A stretch of 52,462 nt of DNA, taken from positions 1 through 52,462 of IMG/VR virus record IMGVR_UViG_3300042549_010209; one strand, given 5' to 3'. The translations under genes were made by a program, and so were the position numbers. The notes beneath the pieces are model-generated. The model was not told where the DNA came from. It saw nothing but the letters and a program-made list of their open reading frames with translations, and did no database searches. Below are positions 25,998 through 34,207 of the stretch, in pieces; the first letter of the stretch is position 1; every line of letters starts with the position of its first letter. Source of the stretch: a virus.

Positions 25998-26303
25998 TTA
26001 ATAAGCTAGATTTGAAATAAAATCAGATAACTCTGGACTAATGTCAACTGCATCGTAATCATCTCCAAATTCTACTACTAATTCTTCTTCAAAATCTTCT
26101 TCAAAAAATCCAGCATTTTGAAGATCTTCTATTTCTTCTTCAGAATACTCGTTCATTATCTCATTTAATCTTTTGATAACATATCGTTTAGTAGTTGCAT
26201 CTAAAGGAATTGTAGGATTTTCTTCTTCTTCTATTTTTTCTTTATATTGGCTTTCTGTAATTACTCCAGCCAACATTTGCATACGTAGTTGCTCTTGTGT
26301 CAT
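25998..26303 (-). CDS. Small acidic protein with shared LRMQMLAG N-terminal tag
   Basis: 101 residues from the ATG at 26303; a longer reading would translate the upstream promoter motif as MYNKI and is rejected. MTQEQLRMQMLAGVITESQY matches the start of the protein at 18641-19150. The rest is very acidic (EEEENP, SEEEIEDL, EEDFEEELVVE). It is probably an assembly-related partner protein, by analogy with the other tagged protein. Confidence 0.65.
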   Translation of the reverse strand: MTQEQLRMQMLAGVITESQYKEKIEEEENPTIPLDATTKRYVIKRLNEIMNEYSEEEIEDLQNAGFFEEDFEEELVVEFGDDYDAVDISPELSDFISNLAY

Positions 26304-26311
26304 TTCAATTA

Positions 26312-26326
26312 TTTTATTATACATAT
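26312..26326 (-). promoter_or_regulatory. Candidate promoter motif ATATGTATAATAAAA
   Basis: Differs in one base from the 15-mer found before the fibre genes and lies 8 nt before the ATG at 26303. An identical version lies at 52445-52459. Confidence 0.5.
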
Positions 26327-29055
26327 TATGAAAAGTTAAAAAATTTAGCTTTAAATGGGTTAAGAGCAAGTTCCCAACCTATATCAGAGTAAAGGGTTTC
26401 TAATTTGTTTCGCATCACACTATCAAATAAACCATCGCGATCAATATATTTGTTGATCAATTCAGTTATGTCATCTGGATCGTTATAGCCGTTATAGCCT
26501 ATAGCATCAATTTGGTATGGGTTTGATTTTAGATTAGCTATATACATTTTATCTCCAATTGTAAATTCAGGATATTTGACATTGAGTTTCTTGTATTTCA
26601 AGAAATCATTATATCTAATGGCTGCTTTAGTATTTACCGGACATTTTAATTTTAATTTAGTAAATAATTCACCAGGCATTGGTCTGCGTTCAATGTATTC
26701 ACCCATTTTCTTCAATCCAGTTGGTTTGAGTAATTTGATCCATTCAATTTCACCTACCATTTTCTTGAATTCCATTACGTCTTTGTCTATATCTGTTTTA
26801 GATTTACCAAATAGGATATTTTTAATTAAATTTTCTCCAAAGTCTCTAAATAGGGGAGGGAAATTTGATTTCATAATGTCCAATCCCTTCATCTCTAGTT
26901 CCTCAAGTGACACACCCTCTTTGTTTACAATATACATTGCATAACGACGTTTTCCCGACCAATACGCTTTTTCAGCGATTACCTCTTGCTTCAACACAAA
27001 GTGATGTTTACCATTCATATTGAACAGATCCTGCGATATACTATTTAAATTATCGTTTGCTACTTGTTGGAGTTCTTCTGTTAATGTAAGTAAACGGCTA
27101 ATTTTTTCTTCACGATCTTCGTATTTTAAATCTGGGTTTCTGTGTTTTAGCAGGTCAGTTAATTCCATATACAGGGAATCTGTATCGGATGCAATTACAA
27201 ATGTTTTTGGTTCAATTTCAAGTTGATCTGAAATGTATTGGTTTACAAATGTAATGGATTCCTTCGTAAGTCTCTGTCCGCTGTTTGTAATAGCAGCAGA
27301 ACATATTTTAAATCCATCTGTAAAACGCCAAGAATTAATTGCGTACGTACCATATAATGCATTTTGTAAGATTTTAAATGCCATTTGGTACAAGTCATAT
27401 AATTTATAATTTGCCCAATCTTCTTGTTTACCTGCAGTTTTCTTAAGTGCTCTATAGTGTTCTCGTTTATCAAACCAATCCTCTAGTACTTCACATGCTA
27501 TACTTTTAATATCGGTTCTAAAAAATGCTCCACTAGCCGATATTGTCCATTCATTGTCTTCAATTAACTTAATTAAAGCACCAATAGCTATAGTAGCATC
27601 CTTTAACTTGTATGAATGTTTATTTAATTTTTGAATATGGATTTTTTCTTCGGGGTCACGTTGTTTTAGTTGCTCAAGTGAATTGTACTGTTCGTAATTG
27701 TTTTTTGTAACGATTCTACCAACCAATGTTTCCACACCCAAATTCAATGATTTAATAATCGAAGGATATAGTGAGGTAAAGTCAAGGTCACTTACGTCTG
27801 AATATAACCCAGGTATAGGGTCGAGTAAATATCCTCCAGCATATGAATCTTTTTTACGGATTGATTTTGGAAAACGATTAATAAACTTACCAGCTGCTGT
27901 TTTAACGATGATTTGATCTTTGTCTATGTTGTATACAACACCTTCAATAGTTGGGGTACCTCGTTGATGTATAACGTGATCTCCAATTTCCAACTCTCTA
28001 ATTGTAGGGTTGGTTGTTGTTGGTTTATTTGGAGCAATTATACCTTTACGTTTTAAATAAGTTAAAATAGCACCTTCGTTCAATGTAGTATTGTAGTAAA
28101 TTGCTTCGTAAGGTGTATGGCATAGATGGGAAATCAAAATAGTTAACTCAATAAATTTCTGTTTTTCCTCTAGCGCCTCTATAATTTCAACATCTCGAAT
28201 GTTATAGTCTATAAATTTATTTGGATCTTCTCTAAATAACGTATCTAAATTACCATTGTATTCTATTTTCCCCATCTTAGCGTACTTGGTTCCAATGTCA
28301 CCTAATTTGTACGAGGATTCTTCCTTCATAATATACTTACGAAGCAACAACATATAATCTAAACTACTAACTAAACCAATTTTAATTGGGGAATTTGGTT
28401 GAGATAATGTTTCTGTAATCTTTTTTATTGGAGATAAACGATATACATCATCTCCTAGACGTTTTTTAATTCTGTAATATAAATACGGGATATCAAAGAA
28501 ATCACTATTGTATCCTACTACAATTGTAGGGTCCATTTCTTCCCATTTATTTAAAAACTTACGTAATAGTGTATTTTCGTCTTTACAAGGTATAACCTTC
28601 TTACCATCTGAATCGATTTCCTCTATTTTACTTTGTTTATCTAAAATAAAACATATTTTCTCCTTGGTTGAAGTATCAATTAAAGCAATTGCTGTTATTT
28701 CAGCATTTGCCTCTCTAATTGTTTGTGGGGTAAGTGCACCTAGAATTTCAATCTCAATATCCAGATAAACTGTATTGTGATATGAAGGCATTTCATCAGT
28801 TTCTGAATATAAATCTCGAAGTAAGACTAGTTCACGGTCAATATCTTTTTCAAGTATAGTTGGATCGTTTCTGTCATATCTTCCATTGATGGGAGAACAC
28901 TTATCACCAAATAGTGTTTCGTGTTCTCCATATTCATCTAATTTGTATAAAGTAGGCCAATATTGGAATTGGTGGATTCCTTTTTTATCATCACGTAGAT
29001 AATAATGGTATTGGTCTTCACCGGGGAGGCGATTGTAAAAAACTGATTGGTACAA
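26326..29055 (-). CDS. DNA polymerase, family B, gp43-like
   Basis: 909 residues (T4 gp43 is 898). The 3'-5' exonuclease motifs are DIEIE (99-103), YNSDFFD (181-187) and YNIRD (283-287). The polymerase motifs are DFTSLYPS (424-431), NALYGT (564-569) and ASDTDSLY (621-628, catalytic Asp pair). Between the domains is a beta-rich insert (about 357-392, IGDHVIHQRGTPTIEGVVYN) that I do not recall in T4. No ATG is available near the expected N-terminus: an in-frame TAA lies at 29065-29067, so the TTG at 29055 is the likely start. It replicates the phage genome with the clamp and loader above. Confidence 0.95.
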   Translation of the reverse strand: MYQSVFYNRLPGEDQYHYYLRDDKKGIHQFQYWPTLYKLDEYGEHETLFGDKCSPINGRYDRNDPTILEKDIDRELVLLRDLYSETDEMPSYHNTVYLDIEIEILGALTPQTIREANAEITAIALIDTSTKEKICFILDKQSKIEEIDSDGKKVIPCKDENTLLRKFLNKWEEMDPTIVVGYNSDFFDIPYLYYRIKKRLGDDVYRLSPIKKITETLSQPNSPIKIGLVSSLDYMLLLRKYIMKEESSYKLGDIGTKYAKMGKIEYNGNLDTLFREDPNKFIDYNIRDVEIIEALEEKQKFIELTILISHLCHTPYEAIYYNTTLNEGAILTYLKRKGIIAPNKPTTTNPTIRELEIGDHVIHQRGTPTIEGVVYNIDKDQIIVKTAAGKFINRFPKSIRKKDSYAGGYLLDPIPGLYSDVSDLDFTSLYPSIIKSLNLGVETLVGRIVTKNNYEQYNSLEQLKQRDPEEKIHIQKLNKHSYKLKDATIAIGALIKLIEDNEWTISASGAFFRTDIKSIACEVLEDWFDKREHYRALKKTAGKQEDWANYKLYDLYQMAFKILQNALYGTYAINSWRFTDGFKICSAAITNSGQRLTKESITFVNQYISDQLEIEPKTFVIASDTDSLYMELTDLLKHRNPDLKYEDREEKISRLLTLTEELQQVANDNLNSISQDLFNMNGKHHFVLKQEVIAEKAYWSGKRRYAMYIVNKEGVSLEELEMKGLDIMKSNFPPLFRDFGENLIKNILFGKSKTDIDKDVMEFKKMVGEIEWIKLLKPTGLKKMGEYIERRPMPGELFTKLKLKCPVNTKAAIRYNDFLKYKKLNVKYPEFTIGDKMYIANLKSNPYQIDAIGYNGYNDPDDITELINKYIDRDGLFDSVMRNKLETLYSDIGWELALNPFKAKFFNFS

Positions 29056-29069
29056 AACTTTTATTTATT

Positions 29070-29693
29070 TTAGTTAAAAAACTGTGTTAAATCGGGTCTA
29101 AAGTATTTAATGTTTTTCATTACTTTTCTATCACGTGTTCTATAGACGATATAATATCCGCCAATCTTTTCATAGTGACACGCCTCACCTTGCTCTTCGG
29201 AACGAACTCGTACTGTTTCTTGTGCATCTTCCTCACTTGAACAAGCCTTGCTAAGATTGGACGCTTGTACTTCTTGATATGCGGGCCATACTTTATTCTT
29301 AAGGCCATGTAGCATAGCGCCATTGCCAAGCGAGACATAGGTAATGTCACACAAAGCATCAAGAACTTCAACAATGTTCCCGGTTTCGCACGCATGTTTA
29401 TATTCCTCGAGTTCTTCCAAAATAAAATTATAGACAAACATCCACTCCTTCTCATTGGGGATGACCGGTGTATAATTATTTGGTTTTCCCATTACTGTAT
29501 TGAATTCTTCTACTTCAGATACAAAAGGAACATAATTAGATTGGGATTTTGCCTCTTCAATTTCTTCTTTTAATCGAGTCCATTCTTGAATTACATCATC
29601 TCCAAGTTCAATTTTGGACATTACTGATAAATCTACAACTTGGTTTCGCAGTAAATTAATTAACTCGTCTTGTTTTTGTTCTAGATATGTCAT
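29070..29693 (-). CDS. MazG-like NTP pyrophosphohydrolase
   Basis: 207 residues. ILEELEEYKHACETGNIVEV, then DALCDITYVSLGNGAMLHGL (about 110-150), gives the EExxE...DxxxD metal site of MazG/PRA-PH folds. The C-terminal YEKIGGYYIVYRTRDRKVMK is an added beta element seen in phage versions. It may clean non-canonical nucleotides or affect ppGpp. It lies directly before the polymerase gene. Confidence 0.8.
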   Translation of the reverse strand: MTYLEQKQDELINLLRNQVVDLSVMSKIELGDDVIQEWTRLKEEIEEAKSQSNYVPFVSEVEEFNTVMGKPNNYTPVIPNEKEWMFVYNFILEELEEYKHACETGNIVEVLDALCDITYVSLGNGAMLHGLKNKVWPAYQEVQASNLSKACSSEEDAQETVRVRSEEQGEACHYEKIGGYYIVYRTRDRKVMKNIKYFRPDLTQFFN

Positions 29694-29694
29694 A

Positions 29695-29928
29695 TTAAAA
29701 TGGGTTAAAATCGTTTGAGTTAGTTGAATGAATTGTGTTTAAAGCTTCAAGTTTATCCTGGGCATCTGCTAGTTGAGTTACAAACTTATCCATTTCTTCT
29801 AAATGTTGTGGGTGTTCTCCGATTCCAACTGAACTTTCAAAGTAAATTGCTAGGGTTGCTTGTGCTTCTGCGATTTGAGCTTCATACTTTGCTTCTAAAG
29901 CTCTGTATAGTAATTGTGATTTTGTCAT
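29695..29928 (-). CDS. Small coiled-coil protein, 77 aa
   Basis: Mostly helix (ALEAKYEAQIAEAQATLAIY, then MDKFVTQLADAQDKLEALNT). No function is recognised. It starts 2 nt from the preceding 56-residue frame and ends 2 nt from the MazG-like gene. Confidence 0.6.
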   Translation of the reverse strand: MTKSQLLYRALEAKYEAQIAEAQATLAIYFESSVGIGEHPQHLEEMDKFVTQLADAQDKLEALNTIHSTNSNDFNPF

Positions 29929-29929
29929 T

Positions 29930-30100
29930 TTATTTTTCTGTTAAATAGTAATATATTCTTTCTTTTACTGTGTCTTTCCAAACATTGATTCTTGCTTGAG
30001 AAAAACTATCTTTTTTCTTAGGATCAATCAAAATGTGAAGATTACCTCCTAACTCAGCATCCAATAATTTTAATACTTCGTCTTTAGATTTGATGTCCAC
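29930..30100 (-). CDS. Small protein with GTG start, 56 aa
   Basis: This frame opens at a GTG (30100), 17 nt inside the folE end, and stops at 29930, next to the following ATG. The protein (KSKDEVLKLLDAELGGNLHI, then IDPKKKDSFSQARINVW) is balanced in composition and fills an otherwise empty gap. No function is recognised. Confidence 0.55.
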   Translation of the reverse strand: MDIKSKDEVLKLLDAELGGNLHILIDPKKKDSFSQARINVWKDTVKERIYYYLTEK

Positions 30101-30782
30101 CGTTATTTATTTTTAATGAATCAAAGAATTCTTTACGTGCTTCGTTTCCATTTTCCATAAACACACCTGATGCTTTGGTTGTAACCATAGAAGCGCCTTG
30201 GTGTTTAACACCTCTACAAGATACACAATTATGTGTTGCTACTGTAGTAACGATTACACCTCTATTTAATTCACATATTTTGTCTACTGCTTGGTGGATT
30301 GCTGAAGTTAATTGTTCTTGGATTGCTCCTCTACGGCCAAAATGTTCTACAATTCGGTTTAGTTTAGATAAACCAATTACTCTACCTTCGTTTCCAACAA
30401 CATAACCAATATGTACAACTCCTCCAATTGTTTGGTGGTGATGTGAACACATTGAAGTTAACGGGATATTTCGTTCAATTACTATACCGTCATATCCATC
30501 GGATGGAAATGAAGTAATATCAGACATCGCATTATATCTACCAGCAAATAAATCGAACACGTATGCCTTAGCTACACGTCGTGGTGTTTCAGATGAATTT
30601 GGATCGTTTTTCCAATCAACACCTAATGCTGTTAAGAATTGTCCATAAGCAACTTCTGCTTTATCAACCATATCCCATTTTTGTCCTTCGGTAAAGGGGA
30701 ATCCAGGAGCAACTCCATTCGCGAAACCTGTTTTAACACACTCTAAATCGGTGTGGTTTTTTCTACGTTTGTTTTCTGTCAT
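30084..30782 (-). CDS. folE: GTP cyclohydrolase I
   Basis: 232 residues from the ATG at 30782. SMCSHHHQTIGGVVHIGYVV holds the first zinc Cys and the catalytic His residues, and ATHNCVSCRGVKHQG the second Cys. GLSKLNRIVEHFGRRGAIQE is the signature helix and strand. It turns GTP into dihydroneopterin triphosphate, the first step towards preQ0. A Bacteroidota-type promoter lies upstream. Confidence 0.95.
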   Translation of the reverse strand: MTENKRRKNHTDLECVKTGFANGVAPGFPFTEGQKWDMVDKAEVAYGQFLTALGVDWKNDPNSSETPRRVAKAYVFDLFAGRYNAMSDITSFPSDGYDGIVIERNIPLTSMCSHHHQTIGGVVHIGYVVGNEGRVIGLSKLNRIVEHFGRRGAIQEQLTSAIHQAVDKICELNRGVIVTTVATHNCVSCRGVKHQGASMVTTKASGVFMENGNEARKEFFDSLKINNGGHQI

Positions 30783-30800
30783 ATAACTTGTTATTTTGTA

Positions 30801-30831
30801 CAAATGTACGGATAATTTTTAGGGGAAACAA
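30801..30831 (-). promoter_or_regulatory. Bacteroidota-type host promoter before folE
   Basis: The minus strand has TTG (30831-30829), 20 nt, then TACATTTG (30808-30801). This matches the TTG / TAnnTTTG consensus used by the Bacteroidota primary sigma factor, and lies about 20 nt before the folE ATG. It suggests early expression by host RNA polymerase. Confidence 0.6.
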
Positions 30832-30837
30832 GGATTT

Positions 30838-31620
30838 TTAAACACCTCGTTTAGTATCAAAGGCAATAATATGATCTCTACCAGTCATGTTATATCCTTT
30901 TTCAGCACACATATCAAATACAAGTGGATACATTTTAATTAATTCTTCTCTAGTATCACCTGCTGGCATAATATATGTTTTATTTTTTGGGATATTTAAC
31001 AACACACGAAATTCTTCAATTTCTTCTAGATTATATTCGGTACCATCCCACACGGGTTTGTAATGGTAGTCAGTATGGTATGCTAGTGTTTGTTTAATAG
31101 TATCGTGTTTTAAACGAAATTTATTGTGTTGATCAACCATTTTTTGGTCTACAATATTCCCAAGAGGTGTAGTAACACCAACCACAGGGACGCTGTTATC
31201 AAATTTAGGGCTAAGAGAAATAAGGCCAATAGGGTAATGTGTTTCGAGAAAATGGGACCCTTCGGTTTCAATAGTGATAAGAATATTTCTTTCATGTGCA
31301 AAATAAGTTAATTCGTTTACAAGTTTTGGATGCATTGTTGGAGAACCACCAGTTAACATCATTTCTTTAATATGAGGGTTCTCGTCATATATTTTTATAA
31401 TATCATTAAATGTGAATGTACCTTTTTCTGGGTGTATTGAAGTATACCAGCTGTCGCACCATCCACCTTCTCCAAAGTAGCAACGGTGTGTACATCCTGT
31501 TGTACGTACTGCGATTGTAGGGCGTCCAAAGCGAGATCCCTCACTTTGAACACAACGATACAATTCTATTATTGGTAATACTTTGTTATAGTCTTCTATT
31601 CTTCCTAATTTTGATTCCAT
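30838..31620 (-). CDS. queE: QueE-like 7-carboxy-7-deazaguanine synthase (radical SAM)
   Basis: 260 residues. VRTTGCTHRCYFGEGGWCDS carries the cluster cysteines 43, 47 and 55, spaced CX3CX7C instead of the canonical CX3CX2C. MMLTGGSPTMHPKL matches the GGEP-type SAM loop. IELYRCVQSEGSRFGRPTIA is the QueE N-terminal signature. It turns 6-carboxytetrahydropterin into CDG. It overlaps thioredoxin upstream by 16 nt. Confidence 0.88.
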   Translation of the reverse strand: MESKLGRIEDYNKVLPIIELYRCVQSEGSRFGRPTIAVRTTGCTHRCYFGEGGWCDSWYTSIHPEKGTFTFNDIIKIYDENPHIKEMMLTGGSPTMHPKLVNELTYFAHERNILITIETEGSHFLETHYPIGLISLSPKFDNSVPVVGVTTPLGNIVDQKMVDQHNKFRLKHDTIKQTLAYHTDYHYKPVWDGTEYNLEEIEEFRVLLNIPKNKTYIMPAGDTREELIKMYPLVFDMCAEKGYNMTGRDHIIAFDTKRGV

Positions 31621-31853
31621 AAATTTTTTATCTGTGATTCTGTTAAAACTCCGGCTTGTTTACTTGCAACTTGCCCATTATTTAATATAACAATTGTAGG
31701 TACATTTCTTACACCATATTCGGCAACTAATTGAGGACTCGCATCTACATCAACAAATTGTACAGGTAATTCACGGCTTACTTGTTCCATGATTGGTTTG
31801 AAATTCTTGCACGGTTGACACCAACCCGCAGAGAAATAAAGTATTTTTTTCAT
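31605..31853 (-). CDS. Thioredoxin-like protein
   Basis: 82 residues. YFSAGWCQPCKNFKPIMEQV has the WCxxC redox site, and the following VDASPQLVAEYGVRNVPTIV contains the cis-Pro loop. It is shorter than E. coli Trx (about 108) but of usual phage size. It may serve redox needs of radical SAM or other enzymes, or act as a polymerase processivity or reductase partner. Confidence 0.88.
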   Translation of the reverse strand: MKKILYFSAGWCQPCKNFKPIMEQVSRELPVQFVDVDASPQLVAEYGVRNVPTIVILNNGQVASKQAGVLTESQIKNLWNQN

Positions 31854-31921
31854 TTTGTTAATAAATATGTAAATTTGATGTTACCAAATGTAGTAGTAAC
31901 TGTATAGTAATTATTGTCCAT
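31850..31921 (-). CDS. Possible micro-ORF, 23 aa
   Basis: An ATG at 31921 opens 23 codons (MDNNYYTVTTTFGNIKFTYL) that end in a TGA overlapping the thioredoxin ATG. The overlap suggests translational coupling, but the frame is very short and also contains an ATATTTATTAAC motif, so it may be only leader sequence. Confidence 0.3.
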   Translation of the reverse strand: MDNNYYTVTTTFGNIKFTYLLTK

Positions 31922-32042
31922 TTTTTTTATTTTTTTGGTATTCTTTATCTGCTTCCAAAAGTATTTTTGCTACTCTAGGACTAAATGGTCCTATTGTAAT
32001 TGGAGGAACAGGTTTAAGTTGTTTAAACTTTTTATTCCCCAT
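31911..32042 (-). CDS. Small proline-rich protein, 43 aa
   Basis: ATG at 32042 to TAA at 31911, overlapping the end of queD by 11 nt. It begins MGNKKFKQLKPVPPITIGPF and continues SPRVAKILLEADKEYQ. It fills the space between queD and thioredoxin. No function is recognised. Confidence 0.5.
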   Translation of the reverse strand: MGNKKFKQLKPVPPITIGPFSPRVAKILLEADKEYQKNKKNGQ

Positions 32043-32496
32043 AAATTGCTGAGTTTTTATTATGTTCGCTAAATTCTACTTGGGTAACACGTACTCTGTT
32101 ATTTGTTTCTTCTAGTACAAATGCATTTACTTTGTCGTAAATGTATTTTGCAAATTGTTCTGCTCCGGTAGCTGGGATAATTCTTAATTGAATTATTCCT
32201 TTTATATGCATACCTTCAAAAAAGTTAAGGTGTGGATCATCTTCAGCTATAATTGTAGTGTGATCAAACATATGATCCATCCACATTTTAGGATTCATTC
32301 CATCAATAGTATTTTTAGCACGTTTCATACCGCCAAAATCCCATACCCAATTTTTTTCATCTAGTTCACCTTCAAATATGATTTTGAATGAAACACCATA
32401 ACCATGTAAAAACGAACAATGAGTTCCATCTGCTTTCCATTGACGGAATACTGTACTGAATCCATCAAATATTTTTGTTGATTTAAATTTTGCCAT
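32032..32496 (-). CDS. queD: QueD-like 6-carboxytetrahydropterin synthase, divergent
   Basis: 154 residues. THCSFLHGYGVSFKIIF (about 25-41) matches the catalytic Cys and HGH region of QueD, but the second His is Tyr. The upstream AAH zinc ligand is replaced by VFRQW. MDHMFDHTTIIAEDDP and the Glu in GAEQFAKYIYDKVN are present. The protein looks like a phage branch of the family with altered metal ligands. It would convert dihydroneopterin triphosphate for the QueE step. Confidence 0.82.
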   Translation of the reverse strand: MAKFKSTKIFDGFSTVFRQWKADGTHCSFLHGYGVSFKIIFEGELDEKNWVWDFGGMKRAKNTIDGMNPKMWMDHMFDHTTIIAEDDPHLNFFEGMHIKGIIQLRIIPATGAEQFAKYIYDKVNAFVLEETNNRVRVTQVEFSEHNKNSAIYGE

Positions 32497-32507
32497 TTTA
32501 ATTTGTT

Positions 32508-32888
32508 TTATTCTACTATTTCATAAGTTAAGTCAAAGATATCAGGTTTACATGGATAAAATTCTCCTTTAACACCTCTGATAATATAATCGTTCCAAGA
32601 CAATTCCATTTTACCTTCTAATGTGTTAATAAAATGTTTTACCTCATCTTCATCTGTATTTATTATTAGAGTATCACCTAACATTTCATAAACTTGTTCA
32701 ATGTTATCAGATACCCATTGAATTGCTTCAATCTCTACTGGTTTTTTTCTATATATTCCCATTTTATTTTTATTTTTATATTCTTTTTCTATTGGTTTTT
32801 CTATTTCAACTGTAATATATTCTGGAAAGAACATATTTAATCCTACTCCAGTGCATATTTTTATTGTGGTTTTGTTTTTCTTTGCCAT
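32508..32888 (-). CDS. Phage protein with PVEIEAIQW domain
   Basis: 126 residues from the ATG at 32888; the ATG at 32762 is an alternative. YRKKPVEIEAIQW and DYIIRGVKGEFYPCKPDIFD are a domain widely found in phage proteins of unknown function. The 42-residue N-terminal extension (KNKTTIKICTGVGLNMFF) has no match. It lies between queC and queD. Confidence 0.65.
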   Translation of the reverse strand: MAKKNKTTIKICTGVGLNMFFPEYITVEIEKPIEKEYKNKNKMGIYRKKPVEIEAIQWVSDNIEQVYEMLGDTLIINTDEDEVKHFINTLEGKMELSWNDYIIRGVKGEFYPCKPDIFDLTYEIVE

Positions 32889-32922
32889 AACTTTTTGGTA
32901 TAATTCCCAATCTAATATACAA

Positions 32923-33801
32923 CTATCCTGCATGACTTTCAAGTACTTTTGTTACTTCATTTACTACGTGTTCCCAAGTTACAGGACCTTCTTCATCAGC
33001 ATATCCCACAGGATCTTTACGGCCTAATTTAATAAACGCCTCTACTCGCTCAACTGATGATGCTGATTTATAGTCACTAAACCATTTATGGGTATAGGTT
33101 TTTCTTTCAGGATGATCTGTATCTTCCCACACTGCAAATAGGATTGGTTTGTATGATGTATTTGTTCTTGAATATACTTTATTAAAATCTAAATCTAATT
33201 CTTCACATAACGTTTCTCCATCTTGTAAAATGGTAAATTTATTTCCTTCAAGGTATGGTGTAAAATAACCTACTTTTTCAGATCCCCAATTCCCTACTCT
33301 AAATGCATGGTCATCTGCATCTCTAAATTCTTGTCTGCAATCAGGATAAATTGCATGATCGCCTGCATGTATTCCTAAAGCAATATCGCATTGTTCACCT
33401 GTTTTTTCTGCAATTGAAAGTGCAATTGCTTGAACGATGGAAGCAAATATTTTGTTTCTATTTGGAACAACTGTTGCTTTCATGTTTTCTTCAGCATAGT
33501 GTCCTTCAGGTACTTCATCTCCACCTGTTACAAGTGCTGAGTTAAGTAGGGAAGATAAACCATCAAGTATAATTTGACGATAACGAATAATGGTATATAC
33601 TGTTTCTCCATTAATCTCAATAGGTTTTTCAAATGTATAATTGATATAATTTACCAATGATTCAGCTCGTTCAAGCTCAACTCGATGCTTTTGTCCATAA
33701 TCAAATGAAATTGCTGTTACTGTATCGTACTCTTTCAAGCAGCGAAGCAACAATGTACTGGAATCCATTCCTCCAGATAGGGATATTACTACGTGTTTCA
33801 T
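32923..33801 (-). CDS. queC: QueC-like 7-cyano-7-deazaguanine (preQ0) synthase without zinc cysteines
   Basis: 292 residues from the ATG at 33801. VVISLSGGMDSSTLLLRCLK is the PP-loop ATP motif, followed by ISFDYGQKHRVELERA. VVPNRNKIFASIVQAIALSI and DIALGIHAGDHAIYPDCRQE are QueC core motifs. The canonical C-terminal CxxxGxxHCGxCxxC zinc knuckle is absent: the equivalent stretch reads YTHKWFSDYKSASSVERVEA. It is longer than bacterial QueC (about 220-230). It should turn CDG into preQ0 using ATP and ammonia. Confidence 0.88.
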   Translation of the reverse strand: MKHVVISLSGGMDSSTLLLRCLKEYDTVTAISFDYGQKHRVELERAESLVNYINYTFEKPIEINGETVYTIIRYRQIILDGLSSLLNSALVTGGDEVPEGHYAEENMKATVVPNRNKIFASIVQAIALSIAEKTGEQCDIALGIHAGDHAIYPDCRQEFRDADDHAFRVGNWGSEKVGYFTPYLEGNKFTILQDGETLCEELDLDFNKVYSRTNTSYKPILFAVWEDTDHPERKTYTHKWFSDYKSASSVERVEAFIKLGRKDPVGYADEEGPVTWEHVVNEVTKVLESHAG

Positions 33802-33802
33802 A

Positions 33803-33949
33803 TTATTCATTATTTAATTTATCGTATTCTTCTTTGGTCATTCCTCCCATCAACATATAAGCTTCAAAGTCAATATCCAAAAGTCTCCAATGATTATACC
33901 ATTCTGATTTCCAAACTTCACGGTACTCTTCAAATGTTTTTGAATCCAT
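33803..33949 (-). CDS. Small hypothetical protein, 48 aa
   Basis: ATG at 33949, stop at 33803, two bases from the queC ATG. It begins MDSKTFEEYREVWKSEWYNH and continues WRLLDIDFEAYMLMG. Good composition and tight spacing support a gene. No function is recognised. Confidence 0.6.
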   Translation of the reverse strand: MDSKTFEEYREVWKSEWYNHWRLLDIDFEAYMLMGGMTKEEYDKLNNE

Positions 33950-33951
33950 GT

Positions 33952-34206
33952 TTAAAATGGTAAATCGTCATCAGCAAGATTTCCTGTCCAATCATGTCCT
34001 TTAGGCAAAACATCTTCCGTTGGTTTTCTAAAATAAAATTCAAGAAAATCTTTTGGATATAAATGTACAGAACCTGTATATTTTGGATTTGATATTTCTC
34101 TTTCTTGTGGTTTAATACCACCTTGGTAAGCTGCTTGTGCAACTTGTCCTCCTAGTTCTTTACCTGCTGGTTTTCCTAGGTAATCATATAAACTTAAGTA
34201 TTCCAT
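33952..34206 (-). CDS. Hypothetical protein, 84 aa
   Basis: EYLSLYDYLGKPAGKELGGQ, then SVHLYPKDFLEFYFRKPTED. No domain is recognised. It lies between the DpdA-like gene and queC with 1-2 nt junctions, so it belongs to the preQ0/DNA modification operon. Confidence 0.6.
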   Translation of the reverse strand: MEYLSLYDYLGKPAGKELGGQVAQAAYQGGIKPQEREISNPKYTGSVHLYPKDFLEFYFRKPTEDVLPKGHDWTGNLADDDLPF

Positions 34207-34207
34207 A

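Noticed and set aside
29243-29455. Alternative frames within the MazG-like and polymerase genes
   Set aside because: They conflict with strongly supported domain-bearing frames.
33930-34142. Lysine-rich minus-strand frame overlapping 33952-34206
   Set aside because: The competing frame begins at an ATG abutting the DpdA-like gene and has normal composition; this one is a frame shadow.
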